From Platycnemis pennipes (Eukaryota; Arthropoda; Insecta; Odonata; Platycnemididae): a stretch of DNA of 64,000 nucleotides. Within the stretch, counting starts at the first letter, position 1; every line of letters begins with the position of its first letter. The notes below the pieces were generated by a model, which saw only the letters and a list, made by a program, of their open reading frames with translations, searched no databases and was not told the origin of the DNA. The position numbers and the translations under genes were made by a program. Location of the stretch: positions 132,475,926 to 132,539,925 of the forward strand of contig OW121854.1 in NCBI GenBank assembly GCA_933228895.1. The letters run 5' to 3'. Shown here piece after piece: positions 41,307-52,956 of the stretch.

Positions 41307-42429
41307 GCACCACTCGAGATATCCAACTGGCTCCTACTAGACGGATTGGACAGCCAATGCGATTGCAGTTAACCTCTCCTGCAGAGCAATGTTTCCAACG
41401 CGCACTGCTCTATTTCCGTAAACAATGCAACAATAGAAACAATGCTGTAAAAGGCGCGGCAATGCATTTGCGTGAACAGCTATCAGCAGCGTGAAAATAC
41501 AGTCTACCTGAGAGAGAATAATTTCCTGCCGACCGCGTATGACTTTTTGCTTTGGTTTATGCACCGTAAACAATCTTAATACAGTTTAATTTTATTAAGT
41601 ACCATTGAGAGCAGTTTTGAAGGATATGGCAATTGAATGTTATTGAAATGTCATCGCCATGGTGCTAATGGAATTTTTTGTAGTTGATTGCTTTAGTGAG
41701 CATTGAATCTATTGATGGAGAATTTAAATGGTGGCAGTATGTCGGTGATTCTATACTAGCAGCGAGGAGTGGAAACCATTGGTGACGTTGATGGAATATT
41801 TGGTTGAACTCGAATACGTGGGGCCGAGTTCAGGTTAGTGGAAGGAGGATGCAGCTCGCGAGGGTCCTAATCCTCAATTCCCTTTTCCCAGCTCAAGAGA
41901 CCCAACGCCGCCGGCCGCCGACCCACACAGCGGGAGGCTCCCTCGCCAAAACCCACCGTGCTCACTACAATCTTAATTACAGTTTAACCGAATTCAAGTT
42001 TAACCGAATATTTTGTAATGGAAGTTGTGACGCATGTTTTGTGACGAGTTGCATACGTTGTGTTGGAAATTTATCATGCACATGAAGTTGGGAAGACAGT
42101 CTGGGTAAAAAGTGGTACTTTTCCTTTCCAACCGGTCATCTTTGTGAAAATGCTAAACAATAATTCGTGTGTGGCCTTCTGGCTTGCAGTTCAACTGCAT
42201 ACTACCGTGGAATATATGAATCTGTCTCTCCTTTTCTAGGAGCGAATCTATCTCTACTTCCGTGGTTCATTAATTAAAAAATATGTGATATTCAATAATG
42301 GTTATCCGAGAGCAGGAGAGAAAAAACGGCAACAAAGTGGGTTATTGCCGTTGCATGTGGGTGCAGGGAGTTAACTGGTGCTGCCAATCTCATATCAGTA
42401 TCATATTAGAATGGCTGCCTCAACCAACT
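41307..42429. other. Unassigned spacer
   Basis: No gene recognised. A 93-codon plus frame at 41804-42085 crosses a GC-rich patch (41890-41960) and has no domain I know. Confidence 0.35.
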
Positions 42430-43150
42430 CATTGGATGGCGTCGTAATATACATCATCATTGGTCAACAATCCTAGGATTGGTTTGACGCGGGCTTTCCA
42501 CTCCATTCTTCTATCGGCCAACCTCTTCATATTAATGTAGTTCCTCTCTTTCAAGTCCTTCACAGCCTTTTCCACGTATCTCATACGAGGCCTGTCTTTT
42601 CCATTCTTCCCGTTCACTTTTCACTCGACGATTGTCTTCATCAGGCCATCGTGTCTCAAGATGTGGCCGATTAAGTTGTACCTTCTTCTTTTAAGAGTTT
42701 TCAGCAGACTTCTCTTTTCTCCCACTCTTCTCAGGACTTCTTCATTTGTCACTCGGTCGATCCATTTCATCTTCATCATTCTTTGATAGCACCACATTTC
42801 GAATGCTTCCACCCTTTTCTTCTCCGCTGCTGTCATCGTCCATGCCTCGCTGCCCTAAAGAAACGTGCTCCAGATGTATGTTCTGATGAATTGATTCCTT
42901 ACTTTTACACATGTATTTCCAGTTGTAAGCAGAATCTTCTTCTGCTAAAATGCCCTTTTTGCTTGGGCAATTCTATTGGTAATTTCTCTTTTACTTCGTC
43001 CATCGCTGGTCACTCGGCTTCCCAGGAATTAGAACTCTTCCACCTCCTCGATTTTTTTTTGTTTTTCCTAGTTTAACATTTGTGTTGGCTTCTTTTCCCC
43101 TTCTGCATACCATCACCCTTTTATTGATCTTCCGCCAAGTTCGCTGTCCT
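42430..43150 (-). pseudogene. RTE-like LINE, C-terminal region
   Basis: Minus strand encodes the C-terminal part of a LINE reverse-transcriptase protein of the arthropod endonuclease-reverse transcriptase type: RVEAFEMWCYQRMMKMKWID, RVTNEEVLRRVGEKRSLLKT, RRRYNLIGHILRHDGLMKTI (42621-42836), then GKNGKDRPRMRYVEKAVKDL and MKRLADRRMEWKA (42429-42617). Upstream to about 43150 are the less conserved preceding segments with stops. Related copies lie at 50750-51800, 52957-53290 and at both window edges. Confidence 0.8.
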
Positions 43151-43639
43151 GTCTAGTTCTTAGTTGCTGCTTCCAATCTTATTTTCGGCGTTCGATTCAA
43201 AATCTCGTTCCTGCTTGCTTCCCTCTTCACATCAGACTGTTTTATCCCTCCTCCTCTTCGGGGGTGAAAGTCCCCCAGGGACATCCCAGGGTGCACTTTA
43301 GCACCATCTGAAATCCACACCGTCCTCTCTCTCTCTCTCTCCTGGGCCTCGATCATGGATCTTCTTCGATATAAGGCGTGCGCTATCGTTATCGTTATTT
43401 TTTCATTGAACTTATGTCAGAGAGAACGTGATCTCTGTTCTTAATTTTATCGCACAGCACTTAAAATCGCTTATTACAATCAGTGGAGCGAATTTTACAG
43501 ACGGTTATTGTTAACCCTGCGCTAATCTAGGGGTAGCAAGCGTTAACGATAAAGATTGCGATAACGCGAATCCGTGATTCCACACCTGCTCACCCCTAGT
43601 TTGCACAGAGCAAACGTTTAGATTCGGAAGAGTGATGGG
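43151..43639. other. Unassigned, with CT-microsatellite and hairpin-rich patch
   Basis: Contains GGGGGTGAAAGTCCCCC (near 43260-43276), an imperfect hairpin, and a (CT)n run at 43325-43341. Possibly the edge of a dispersed element; not identified. Confidence 0.35.
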
Positions 43640-44440
43640 AAGAGGTCGTGCGCGAATCTGTGGGATGGAGAGAGGAAAGAATTGAAACTTTGAAGCGAGA
43701 GTTGAAAGAAGAATCATGTTCAGGGAGGAGTTCGGAGAAGAAGGGTTTGGAGGACGCGAGGTGATCGTTCAATGACCGTTCAGCATATGGGAGGGATGGC
43801 AGCTGCTAAAATTTAAACATTGAAGTTTGTTAGTTGGTTTGATTTCTACGGCAGTTTTGAATTTATTGTCAGAGAGGTAAGTGTTAACATCGAGGAAAGA
43901 AATGTTAGTGGTAGAGTTGAAAGGAAGAGTGGTGAAGTGAAGAAATGAAGGTGTTGAGGGAATCAATGTCGTGCGCCTAGAGAAGGAATATGTCATCAAT
44001 ACAGCGGAGCCAGAGGAGAGATTTTTAAGGGATCGATGGAGAGGAAAGTTTCTTCCAGGTGGCCGAGATTGGGGTAAGAAGGACTGAATCTAGTACCCAT
44101 GGCGCACCCTTTTGTCTGTAAATAGAATTTCCCGTTGAAGGAAAGAGTTATGAGTGAGGATGATTTTGGAGAGGTCAATGAGGAAGTCAGTGCCGGGTAC
44201 ATGTGGAGTTGGACGTTTGGAGAGGAAGTACCGAAGGGAGGCATGGGGGTGAGGGGGGATGGAGGTGTAGAGGGAGGTGACATCTATTGTGGCCATCGTG
44301 AGCTGCGTCTCGTCGAGGAGTTGGAGGAAAGGGTGTGTATCCTATGCGTAAGAGAGTAAGGATTGGAAAAGTGGCTGTTGGTAGTAATTCAGATATTCTT
44401 TCTGTGGGGGAGTTACAGGATGATACTATAGGAATACATA
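43640..44440 (-). pseudogene. Penelope-like element #2, decayed
   Basis: Minus-strand fragments homologous to the first Penelope ORF but diverged: MATIDVTSLYTSIP (44296 downward), FYLQTKGCAMGTRFSPSYPN, TTNISFLDVNTYLSDNKFKT and IKPTNKLQCLNFSSCHPSHM (43769-43999), plus a C-terminal scrap at 43640-43710. The YIDD block is degraded, and the GIY-YIG part is almost entirely missing. It shows the family has been in this region for a long time. Confidence 0.8.
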
Positions 44441-45210
44441 GTATCCTACAAGTACAGATTTACTGGAGTGCTCAAGTTTTCTAGAAATATCGAGTCGCAG
44501 AAGATAAAGCATGACCGGAATTTATTCTTGTCACATTCTAATCTATTTATTCAAAGTCTTCTTTATTTTCCTTCTCGTGGTGCTTATTGGATAATTATTT
44601 CTAATTCTATTTTGTAAAATAAAAAGAGCCTGCAAGAGATAAGAACGCCACCTCCTTGGATCTTTTATGGAAGTCATCCAGATTGAAACCGGGCGATTTT
44701 TGCCTCATGTCGATTTTTTACCGATAAGACCTGGTCTGTTCGAATCCTGTTGCAAAAACTCTAAAGTATTTATTTTGAAGACAATTTAAATGGTAGTTGT
44801 TTAAATAAGTATCATATTTAAACGCCGAAGTATTAGGTGATTCCTGGGTATGATAGGATATTGCGTATTATTCTTCTTTTGTTTGCTATTTTGTTATTTG
44901 CTGGCGCGAAATCCAATGTCCCTTTATTACTATTAATGTATTCCTAATGGCTCCACAATTGATGGCTCTCTCGGTGAATCCAAAATGATCTGAATGTTCT
45001 TCGTTTGCGTCGCTTGTGGTATTAGATGTATCACCTTTCTGACTCGTAACTACCCTCTTCCAGGACAATGCACGTGTTCGAAATATACGATCGTTTCAGG
45101 TGTAAACCAGTAGATGTAGCTTTATTGCTTTTCTACGGCACCCCCCGTACGGTAGGGCTACCAATCAGGCCTTTCCTTCCCCTCTCGCTGACCCCGCCAT
45201 TTCGTTGCAG
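44441..45210. other. Spacer upstream of the host exon
   Basis: No gene recognised. AT-rich until about 45120; the last part (CTTTCCTTCCCCTCTCGCTG ... TTCGTTGCAG) is the pyrimidine-rich acceptor of the following exon. Confidence 0.5.
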
Positions 45211-45421
45211 AGGCCTTCTTCGGGGACATCGCAGTTCCCAACGTGCAGTACGACGAGGAGCTGCAGATGCAGCGGCGGGAGCAGGCGAGGCGGGAGGACG
45301 TGGCGCCGGGCGGCGCCGGAGGCTGGCGCCGGGGGCGCCGGAAGTGGGGCAAGGCGCACCGCCGGCCCAAGCACAAGAGCGGCCGACGGCGGTGGCCGGG
45401 AGAGCGCCGGAAGTGGAGAAG
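45211..45421 (+). CDS. Internal exon, tolloid/BMP1-like propeptide
   Basis: A 211-nt exon bounded by TTCGTTGCAG at 45201-45210 and GTGAGT at 45422, read with two leading bases of a split codon. The peptide begins AFFGDIAVPNVQYDEELQMQ, then a stretch very rich in Arg, Gly and Trp ending RRKWRR. In tolloid/BMP1 astacin proteases, a DPCK.AAFLGDIA..EED motif near the start of the propeptide is followed by a variable basic region that ends at the furin site before the catalytic domain; this exon fits that order. The function would be a secreted metalloprotease that cleaves chordin/Sog-type and matrix proteins. Neighbouring exons (signal peptide, astacin, CUB/EGF) were not found here, so introns must be long. 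The exon is far more GC-rich than its surroundings. Assignment rests on one short motif. Confidence 0.55.
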
Positions 45422-45529
45422 GTGAGTGCCAGGAACCTCTTTTAGTTGGAACGACACTTCAGTGGGAAACCACAAATCCACCTCCACGGAGCGTCGGATT
45501 GGCTCGCACAGAACATCATCCCACCGACG

Positions 45530-47147
45530 CACAGTGGGGCAGAATCACTAAAAGTTGGCCAAAATTGAAAATATTGCACGATTGCTTTGAAAATTTGTAT
45601 ACCAACGTTTATGGAGATGCATACAACAATTCTAATGTTAAATTTTCAAAAAATTATATTTTTATATTTATTGTGTGAAAAAGTGTATTAAATATTATTA
45701 AATATTGTACTAACATGAACATTCACATGCCAATGGTATTAACGTCTCTGAAAACAAATTAGACGTTGTTTGGAAAATGATAATTATTGCAAATTTTAAA
45801 GCAACGAAATGATTGTTTTATTATTACATTGGAAATAAATAGAAAAGCTCTTTTTTGGAAATTGCTAAGAGAACTTTTCATGTTTTACATTTGAATACAT
45901 GCAAGTTTAAAATTTAGGTTAAACCTCTTACGTAACTTCTAAACCGATTCGTTCACAGATGACGTTAGATACATATTAAGAACTCCTGCGTATTATCTTG
46001 GTTTGATCAGATTAACAAGATTAGAGAGATAGATTGTCGTACCGACAGATGTAAAGTTACATTTTTCCCGCGTACTAAAAGAGAGCTCAATAGGCAGCCT
46101 AGCAAAGGTATAGGTAAGTGAATTAATATTAGAATAGTCCGTAGTTCATGATGCATGTAATAACAACCAATAATCCCTTTCATATTTCGTAGATACTAGC
46201 CATCTAGCTACATGTGACCCTATTGTCCAGCATGTCTCAACAAATATCGTAGTTGCATGTCAAAAGTGCATTTTTGGTGATCTTCACCCCCTGCCACACA
46301 TCCTCGTGGTGGCTCGTAGGGTATTACGTACATGTAGATGTAGATGCATGACATTAATTGAATTGTACACAAGTACATAGAATATACACAACAAAATGCA
46401 AAATATGGATGTTATATATAGGCACACATTATTCGAACGCAATCACACACAAGCACATATACCCCGGCACTCACGCACTGATTATTTATCTCCAATTGAC
46501 TACTCTTCCCCTGATCCAGCAAATAAATCAGAATCATTGCTTTGTGAATCAGTGCTTTTGAACGTCGGACACTCCAGCAAGTCAGTGGCTTCGTGATCCA
46601 TATACCTCAATTTTTTTCGTATGAACTCGTATGAGCAGTTATGAGCAGCGGATTTTTTTCAAATTCGTTAGCTCACATCTTCCACTCTGGTACGTCATTA
46701 AAATTTTGACACGATTTTGCGCGATTCTATTACTTTTCAATCAACTTACACAATATTTTAGTAAAAATATTAAGGAAATTAGTAGTTGAAATATTCAAAT
46801 TTTGCCAAAGTTAGCTACGTTAGTTCATTTTAGCAATAAAAATTTAAATTAACCTTACATTCATGCGGCGATTCCATTTTACACATTTTAATATTGTCCA
46901 ATAACTAAGTTGCAATGCTAATTTGTATTTGGCATACTGCATCTGCGGAGCGTCTGAGGGCCCTCGAGCGCTGTTCATCTTTCACTTTGACAATGCATTG
47001 TGGGAGGATGTGCATGCCTACCCTTCAGTCGAGTGCATTTTCTAGCAGTTCGAACTTTAGTCTACCCAATGTACTTTGAAGCATAAGCATTGGAGTAACT
47101 TCATTTTTTTAATTTTGGCCAGCTTTTTGGGATTTTGCCCCACTGTG
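45530..47147. mobile_element. Complete non-autonomous Transib element
   Basis: A 1618-bp element with inverted ends CACAGTGGGGCARAATC followed by an AAAAGYTGGCCAAAAT block, and a perfect 5-bp duplication CGACG (45525-45529 and 47148-47152). RSS-like CACAGTG ends and 5-bp GC-rich duplications are the published hallmarks of Transib. It lies 109 bp downstream of the tolloid-like exon's donor site. The interior is AT-rich; a minus-strand stretch near 46500-46610 can encode an acidic, Ser-rich peptide like the Transib C-terminus at 22830. A LINE fragment is nested at 45906-46346. Confidence 0.8.
45906..46346 (+). mobile_element. LINE 3' fragment nested in the Transib element
   Basis: Plus-strand copy of the second LINE subfamily (compare 24504-25135): decayed post-RT coding with stops, 3' UTR with ATGCATGTAATAACAACC at 46149, the terminal hairpin (CCCCTGCC...GGTGGCTCGTAGGG) and an ATGTAGATGTAGATG tail ending near 46346. 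Confidence 0.8.
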
Positions 47148-47152
47148 CGACG

Positions 47153-49985
47153 GGTGGAACACCTCGGGAGGGTGCGCCATCCACACACCACGGAGGCCAG
47201 ACTGCACCCCATAGGTGCTGCTCACTGCCCCAGGAAATATCTGATGCCTCACTTCTAGTTTGCTCCTGACTCTTATTGTAGCGCCCTTCTCCGCCTACTC
47301 ACCCCAGGGTGTCCTATACTTGTCCAGAAGGGAACTTGTCCTTTGCTTTCGCGTAGGTGCCAAGGGGGTTATTCCGTAACGAAGGCGCCCGATGCCGTCT
47401 GAAAAAAGATGCTGTTTTCGCATCAGCTACTCGAAATGGGCGACAGTTACGGAATAACAAGTTACACCATGCCATCCGTGCCACGGGCGCCAGAGGCCGT
47501 GAGATAATGACATCACTTGAAAAAGCATCAGAAAAATCCTCGCCACGCGGTCGTCTTTTCTCCATTCCTCGGTTCTTCCGATACTATTGTCACAACAATT
47601 GACGATCCCTGTAAACAATACGAGTATTGTTTACAAGGATCATTCGCGTACAATAGGTTTGTCAGCTTCTCCCATTGCTGCCTGAGGTTTTCCCAAGGAA
47701 CACTTGAGTTCACCTTCAAGGTGTTCTTTCTATAGCACCATTTGAGGTGATCCTCCATGTAATTTACCAGAGTGTATGACTGTTTTTAGTCGTATTCTTG
47801 CATTTTATCTACTCCCCTTCAACGGTTTTGTTGTTGTAAAACTTTTGAAACAGGATATAGTTGTCGGCACAAAGTATCGAATTGTATATATGTATTATTC
47901 TTCACTACACATAAGTATATATCATGAGTGAACTACTTAATAAACTCCCTGCCGAAAAATTCCTTAAAGTTCTGTAATAGAATTCCTTGGATCGTTTTTT
48001 AGATATCTTTTAAAGTATTGAAACAGTTTTTTAACCAGATAAACTTTCATTGCCAATGGTCTACACTATTCTGCTCTCAGATTTAAAATGCACTGGTTCC
48101 TAACACGATTCCGAATGATATTCATGCTGCTATTACATTAGCTACATAATTATAAGAGGATGTGTAAATGAAACACTTGCTTGAATCTATTTGTATTCAT
48201 TATCCTTAATTATTCTAAATTTCCTTGAGGAATGTTTACATATATTCTGCATCCACTGGTGGCACTGTTTATATTACTTAGAAATAAATTTTTCGGCTGT
48301 TTCTCTGTAGCTCATCCACAAAATGATTTTTGAAAGAATAACGATCAGAAGACTATCAGAGACTAACGACCAGAGAGAATATTGCAATAATAACATATCT
48401 TTCAAGCAATTATTAAAAAAGTTCACTTCAGTTAGTTTTCAGAAACTCCTCTCAATCATATTTGAACGGCATTCTGTCAATAAGTGGCACAAAATCATAT
48501 ACATGCACAAATATGAAAAGCACATATGAAATTGAACAAACTAACTAGAAAACTAACTTTCTAACAAGCACCTACGATACCTACCTACCTACGATGTGGA
48601 TCATATTTTAATTTTACTCAAGGTGGTTTTACTTACCCCGAGTACCTTGAGCAATTCAATTTATCTGAAAATATAGTAATCTATAAGTAAAAGCGGATTA
48701 CCGACTCTATAATCCTTTTTCTAATGCTATGGAGCTTAATAGTTCAAGTAAACACAATTCCATTGGTTGATGTATAACGTTATTCTTTTGTTATCAACAC
48801 GTCAACATAAGACGTCATGGAAACGGGCAGGGTTTCATTGTTTCGTTATCAACTAGAAGTCGCTTTTCATCGCTGGCCACCGATGCTGCCGCGACCGGAT
48901 TTCACGAAATAACCTCCGATGAATTTTGGATGCGGTCTCGAGAATGACATCGGGCGACTTCAGAGTTAGGGAATAACCGCCCATAACATGTGGTGTGACA
49001 CTCAGTTCTGTAACTGTTTTATTCTTAGACAAGAAAATAGATCCGAAAATCAACTGAGAGTGACTTGAAAATGTTGACTCTGAAAATCGGTTCTCCTTCC
49101 TGGATTAAAATCCGATCCACTTCTTACTGAGTAAAGGAGGAAGATTGGCAACAAAGACAGCACCCTTTTTGTTAAGAAACAGACCAAGAAATAGAGTTGC
49201 GAGGGGAAGCGATAAAGATCAAGGAGCAGTCAATACCTAAGAAAATAATTATGAGAATGAAGGAAGGAGGAGGGAAGTAAAGGAGGCATTGGAAAATAAG
49301 TTGAGAATGGAACGAAGGCGCTGAATCAGGAGAATGCATTTGGGATTGGCGAATGGTGTGGAGTGGATAGCGGACGACGGAGGGTCTGTGTAGACGACGA
49401 GGAATATAAAAAAATTATATTTATATCTACACTTGGAAGATGAAGGCAACAGCAGCCCTGGATGCTTAGTAAATTGAATGTATCTTGACACCGGCGTAGA
49501 ATCAAGTCAACTTCATGTGTCGATCGCAACGAATCCAGATCACAGGTAATAAACGTGAAAAATACTTCAATGTTGCTAGAACGCAGGAAGATATTGACGC
49601 AGGGTAAAGAAACGGCGCAAGGGGAAATGTGTTGTGGCTATAGACACTCTGATTACATCGACAGCATTGCCACAAGGAATCTGTTTACTAAACAGGTCCT
49701 CATTTATTCTAGTTGAAACAGTTGTCACGTGGTTCTTCATTGAGCGTTTGAAACTACAGCATTATGAAATGTGAAAGTACGCCGAGCAATATCTTCCAGT
49801 GCAAGGGAAATAAATCTGAGTCCTCATTCTCTCATGGAAAGTGACAACAGTGATGATAACTTTAGAGTGTTCCACATTTAGTTTACACTCTGGGCCTTTC
49901 GGAGAACGCTGTTGCCAAACCTACGTGAGGCGAGACACGTAGTCTGGTCACGTAGGCAACCACTACTAACCACCCGCCAAATTAA
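47153..49985. other. Long unassigned interval with two inverted repeats
   Basis: No gene recognised in 2.8 kb. It holds a 13-bp inverted pair GTTATTCCGTAAC/GTTACGGAATAAC (47368-47380, 47446-47458) and the hairpin at 47604-47641. Open frames of 60-83 codons across 47314-47758 come from these inverted repeats. Confidence 0.45.
47604..47641. repeat. 17-bp stem hairpin with 4-base loop
   Basis: GATCCCTGTAAACAATA and TATTGTTTACAAGGATC pair over 17 positions (one C/A mismatch) around CGAG. A second short stem, CTATTGT/ACAATAG (47585 and 47651), can extend it to about 73 nt with an internal loop. The shape recalls a small foldback or microRNA precursor; a transposon remnant is more likely. Confidence 0.75.
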
Positions 49986-50748
49986 ATCTGGTTAGCATTA
50001 GGAGATCTGCGATACGACGATTACCAGATGACCAGAAGATATCGGGAGTGGAATTCATACTGAAGTAGGAATGGTCAAGAAGTCCCACTGGCAATATCAC
50101 GAAAGGATTCTGATGATCAAGTCAGAAGGAGAACATACGGACACAGTGATGGTGCAGGTTTATAAGCCGACGTCCAGCCACTCTGGAGAGGAAATGGAAG
50201 AAATGTTTGAGCAGTTGGAAGACGCAGTGAAAAAGTAAAGCAGAACCTAATAGTAATGGGAGACTGGAATTCGGTGGTCGGAAAGGGCCGAGAAGGAAGT
50301 GGCGTGGGTGAGTTCGGTTCGGGAAAAAGAAATGCCATCTTAGCTGGTTGAGACATGGTTAAAGCAAGCGCCGTCCTCGAGCAACACCGGCGAAGAAGAT
50401 GCACATGGAAGTGGGACAGAGCAAGATACCAGATTGAGTACATACTTTTCAAGGCGAGATGTAAAGACCAAGAGATACCCCGGAGCAGATATAAGTAGTG
50501 ACCTGGTGATCACGGGGAGCTGCCTGCGATACAAGAAGACGAAGAGAATTACGAAGGAACCGAGATGGAACACGGAGACATGGAGGAAAAAGAAGTAAGA
50601 GAAAGGTTCGCCTCAACCGTCGATGCAAAACGTGAAGGAGACTAGCATTGGAGGAAGATGGAAATAAAGAAAGAAGATCATTAGAGAAGTAGTTGATGAG
50701 CAGCTCGTGAGAAACAAAGCGGCCGTGGATAACGACTCAAGTAAGACA
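49986..50748 (+). pseudogene. RTE-like LINE, endonuclease half
   Basis: Plus strand encodes decayed endonuclease sequence, including NLIVMGDWNSVVGKGREGSG then GEFGSGKRN (about 50246-50335), and the downstream RYQI.YILFKARCKD and TKRITKEPRWNTETW segments to about 50580, typical of the RTE-like endonuclease of the family whose C-terminal part lies at 42430. It has several frame breaks. It is cut at about 50750 by a second, oppositely oriented copy. Confidence 0.7.
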
Positions 50749-50749
50749 C

Positions 50750-51800
50750 ATCATCGGTCAACAATCCTAGGGTTGCTTAGCGACGCAGCCCTCCACTCGA
50801 TTCTTCTATAGGCCAGGGTCTTCATATTGACGAAGTTCTTTTACACCCTTCACAACTTGCTCCATATACCTCATACGAGGCCTTCCTTTTCCATTCTTCC
50901 CGTTCACTTTTCCCTTGACGATTGTCTTCATAAAACAATCGTGTCTTCAGATTGTGGTCTATCAAGTTGTTCCGTCATCTTTTTTAGGTTTTCAGTAGAC
51001 ATCTCTTTTCTCCCACTCTTCTTAAGATTTCTTCGTCTGTCACTCGATCGATCCATTTTATCTTCATCATTCTTCGGTAGCAACAGATTTCAAATGCTTC
51101 CAGCCTTGACTTCTCTGCTGCTCTTATTGTCCATGCTTCGCTGCCACATAGTAGATTGCTCCAGATGTATGTCCTAATGAATCGTTTCCCCACTTCCATG
51201 CCTGTATTTGCAGCTGAAAGCAGAATTTTCTTCTGGTAAAATCCTTTTTTTACCTGGGAAATTCTACTGAAAATGTCTTATTTGATTTTTACATCTCTGG
51301 TTACTTGGCATCCCAGGCAACTGAACTCTGTTACTTGAATACATAGAATGTTCCATTTAGTAGCATGTTTGCATGTCAGTAGTGCGTGCTTGGTGATCTT
51401 CACTCCCTGCCACACACCCTCGCGGTGGCTTGCAGGGTATCGCGTAAAGGTAGATAGATTTAGATGAACTCTTCCACCTCCTCGATTTTTGTTTTCGTAC
51501 TTTGACATTTGTTCTGGCTTCTTTTCTTCTGCTACATACCTTAGTTTTGTTTTTATTGATCTTCGGATGATTTCTGGTAATTGTTCTTTCCATATTTCCT
51601 AGTGTCTTCTTTTAATCTCCTTCTGTTTCTGGCATGACTGCTATGTCATCGGCGAATCGCAGCATGCTGATTTTCTCCCCGTCGATATTCACTCTCGGAG
51701 ACTTTTCTTTGACTTCTTGGGTGGCATTCTCGATGTAGACATTGACGGGAGACAGTGCACATCCTTGCCTCACTCCTTTCTTTATGACTGCTTCTCTATG
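50750..51800 (-). pseudogene. RTE-like LINE, RT to C-terminus
   Basis: Minus strand, from the right: VRQGCALSPVNVYIENATQE and ISMLRFADDIAVMPE (about 51780-51630) are RT motifs; then KTKVCSRRKEARTNVKV (51530), FIRTYIWSNLLCGSEAWTIR, LEAFEICCYRRMMKIKWIDR and EEILRRVGEKRCLLKT (51199-50984), ending at about 50755. It shares the motif order of 42430-43150. Stops and a nested LINE tail (51330-51464) interrupt it. Confidence 0.8.
51330..51464 (+). mobile_element. Very short LINE tail insertion with 8-bp target duplication
   Basis: A 135-bp insert in the RTE-like LINE, flanked by TGAACTCT on both sides (51322-51329, 51465-51472). It consists only of the last part of the ATGTAGATG-tail family: UTR, hairpin (CCCTGCCACACACCCTCGCG to GCAGGG) and a tail of GTAAAGGTAGATAGATTTAGA. 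It fixes the family's 3' end and shows an 8-bp duplication. Confidence 0.9.
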
Positions 51801-51809
51801 TGTTCTCTT

Positions 51810-52650
51810 CTTCTACATGTTAATGACTTGTGTGCAACCACCAATTCAAAGGTCATGTAACAGCTTTTGCTGATGACATTTAATTATGTTGCAATGGACA
51901 TCAGTGGACAACTATCTGTGAAAATGGGAAGATATAGATTTCTGAAGTAAATGGTTTTCATATAATGGACTTGAGTTAAGCGATAAAACTTACGTATATT
52001 GTGTACAATCTTGGTAATCGTCCCGACCCAGGTGATTTGAAACTGGTCTATCATCACAAAAGCTGTTAACATATTTCACGTTGTTGCAGGCAAATTAGAA
52101 GAGTTAGTAATTTAAAATATTTGGGAGTCATTCTTAACCAGTCGCTGAAATGGGATCGCCAAATACTTCTGTTTCCACAGCCTTGAGAAACTGCCTATCT
52201 AAATTTTACTTTATTCGAAACAAATATGCACTAGCTTTCAAAAATGTTTTTTACTATGCTCTAGTACAATCAAGGTTGAATTATGGATTAGAGTTTTGGA
52301 GTGGCGCATATAATAACAAATTAAATCCTGCTGTAATCCTCCAAAACAGAATTATAGGAAGTGTGACATTAAACAACAGGTTTGAGCCTTCGTATCCCTT
52401 GTTCTTAACTCTAAGATTACTTCCAATACAGCATTATTTAAGGTATTGAAATTATTTTATGTTATGAGTGGTGTTAACAACTATATCAGGCAGCATGTGC
52501 AAGTTCAATTTGAGAAAGGGAAACGTCCCATTAATTAAGCCAAATGTAAATATTTTCAAACGATCCTTTGTATACATGGGCCCAAAGGTTTATAATTTGT
52601 TGCCCGATAAAATAAAAAATAGTAAAAAATGTTTAAATTTAGCCAAATGA
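51810..52650 (+). pseudogene. LINE of a third type, RT C-terminal half
   Basis: Plus strand encodes a decayed RT tail: LHVNDLC..TNSKV.AFADDI (about 51815-51880), VSNLKYLGVILNQSLKWDR (about 52103-52160), then open frames at 52150-52449 (YFIRNKYALAFKNVFYYALV, QSRLNYGLEFWSGAYNNKLN, TLRLLPIQHYLRY) and 52468-52650 (IKPNVNIFKRSFVYMGPKVY, NLLPDKIK). These resemble CR1/L2-group LINE C-termini and differ from both other LINE families here. Its 5' end adjoins the RTE-like copy. Confidence 0.7.
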
Positions 52651-52956
52651 CATATACTGGCTAATGATAATCCTGTAAGATTCTTTTGATGTCATCAGAT
52701 TTTGTGTTTCTCCTTGTAAATAAATTTACTCGTTTTTTGTATTAGTAATGATTCAGCTGTAAATGGCATGTATTGCATATTGTTACTTTTTATGAAACTT
52801 TCACTTTCTACGATAAGGGATGGTTTTTTTATGGTTCTATCATAGTTACTCAGGTGTTCCCTCTTCTGCTAGGCCAGCTGCGTTTTGGTGTGTCGAGGTG
52901 CATTCTGGTATGCCTTTGATGACGTGGTCCTTTGGAGGATAATGGGTTCGTGAGGT

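Noticed and set aside
45068..45678. Longer frames overlapping the tolloid-like exon
   Set aside because: They run through the intron acceptor and donor in other frames; the spliced frame matches a known motif.
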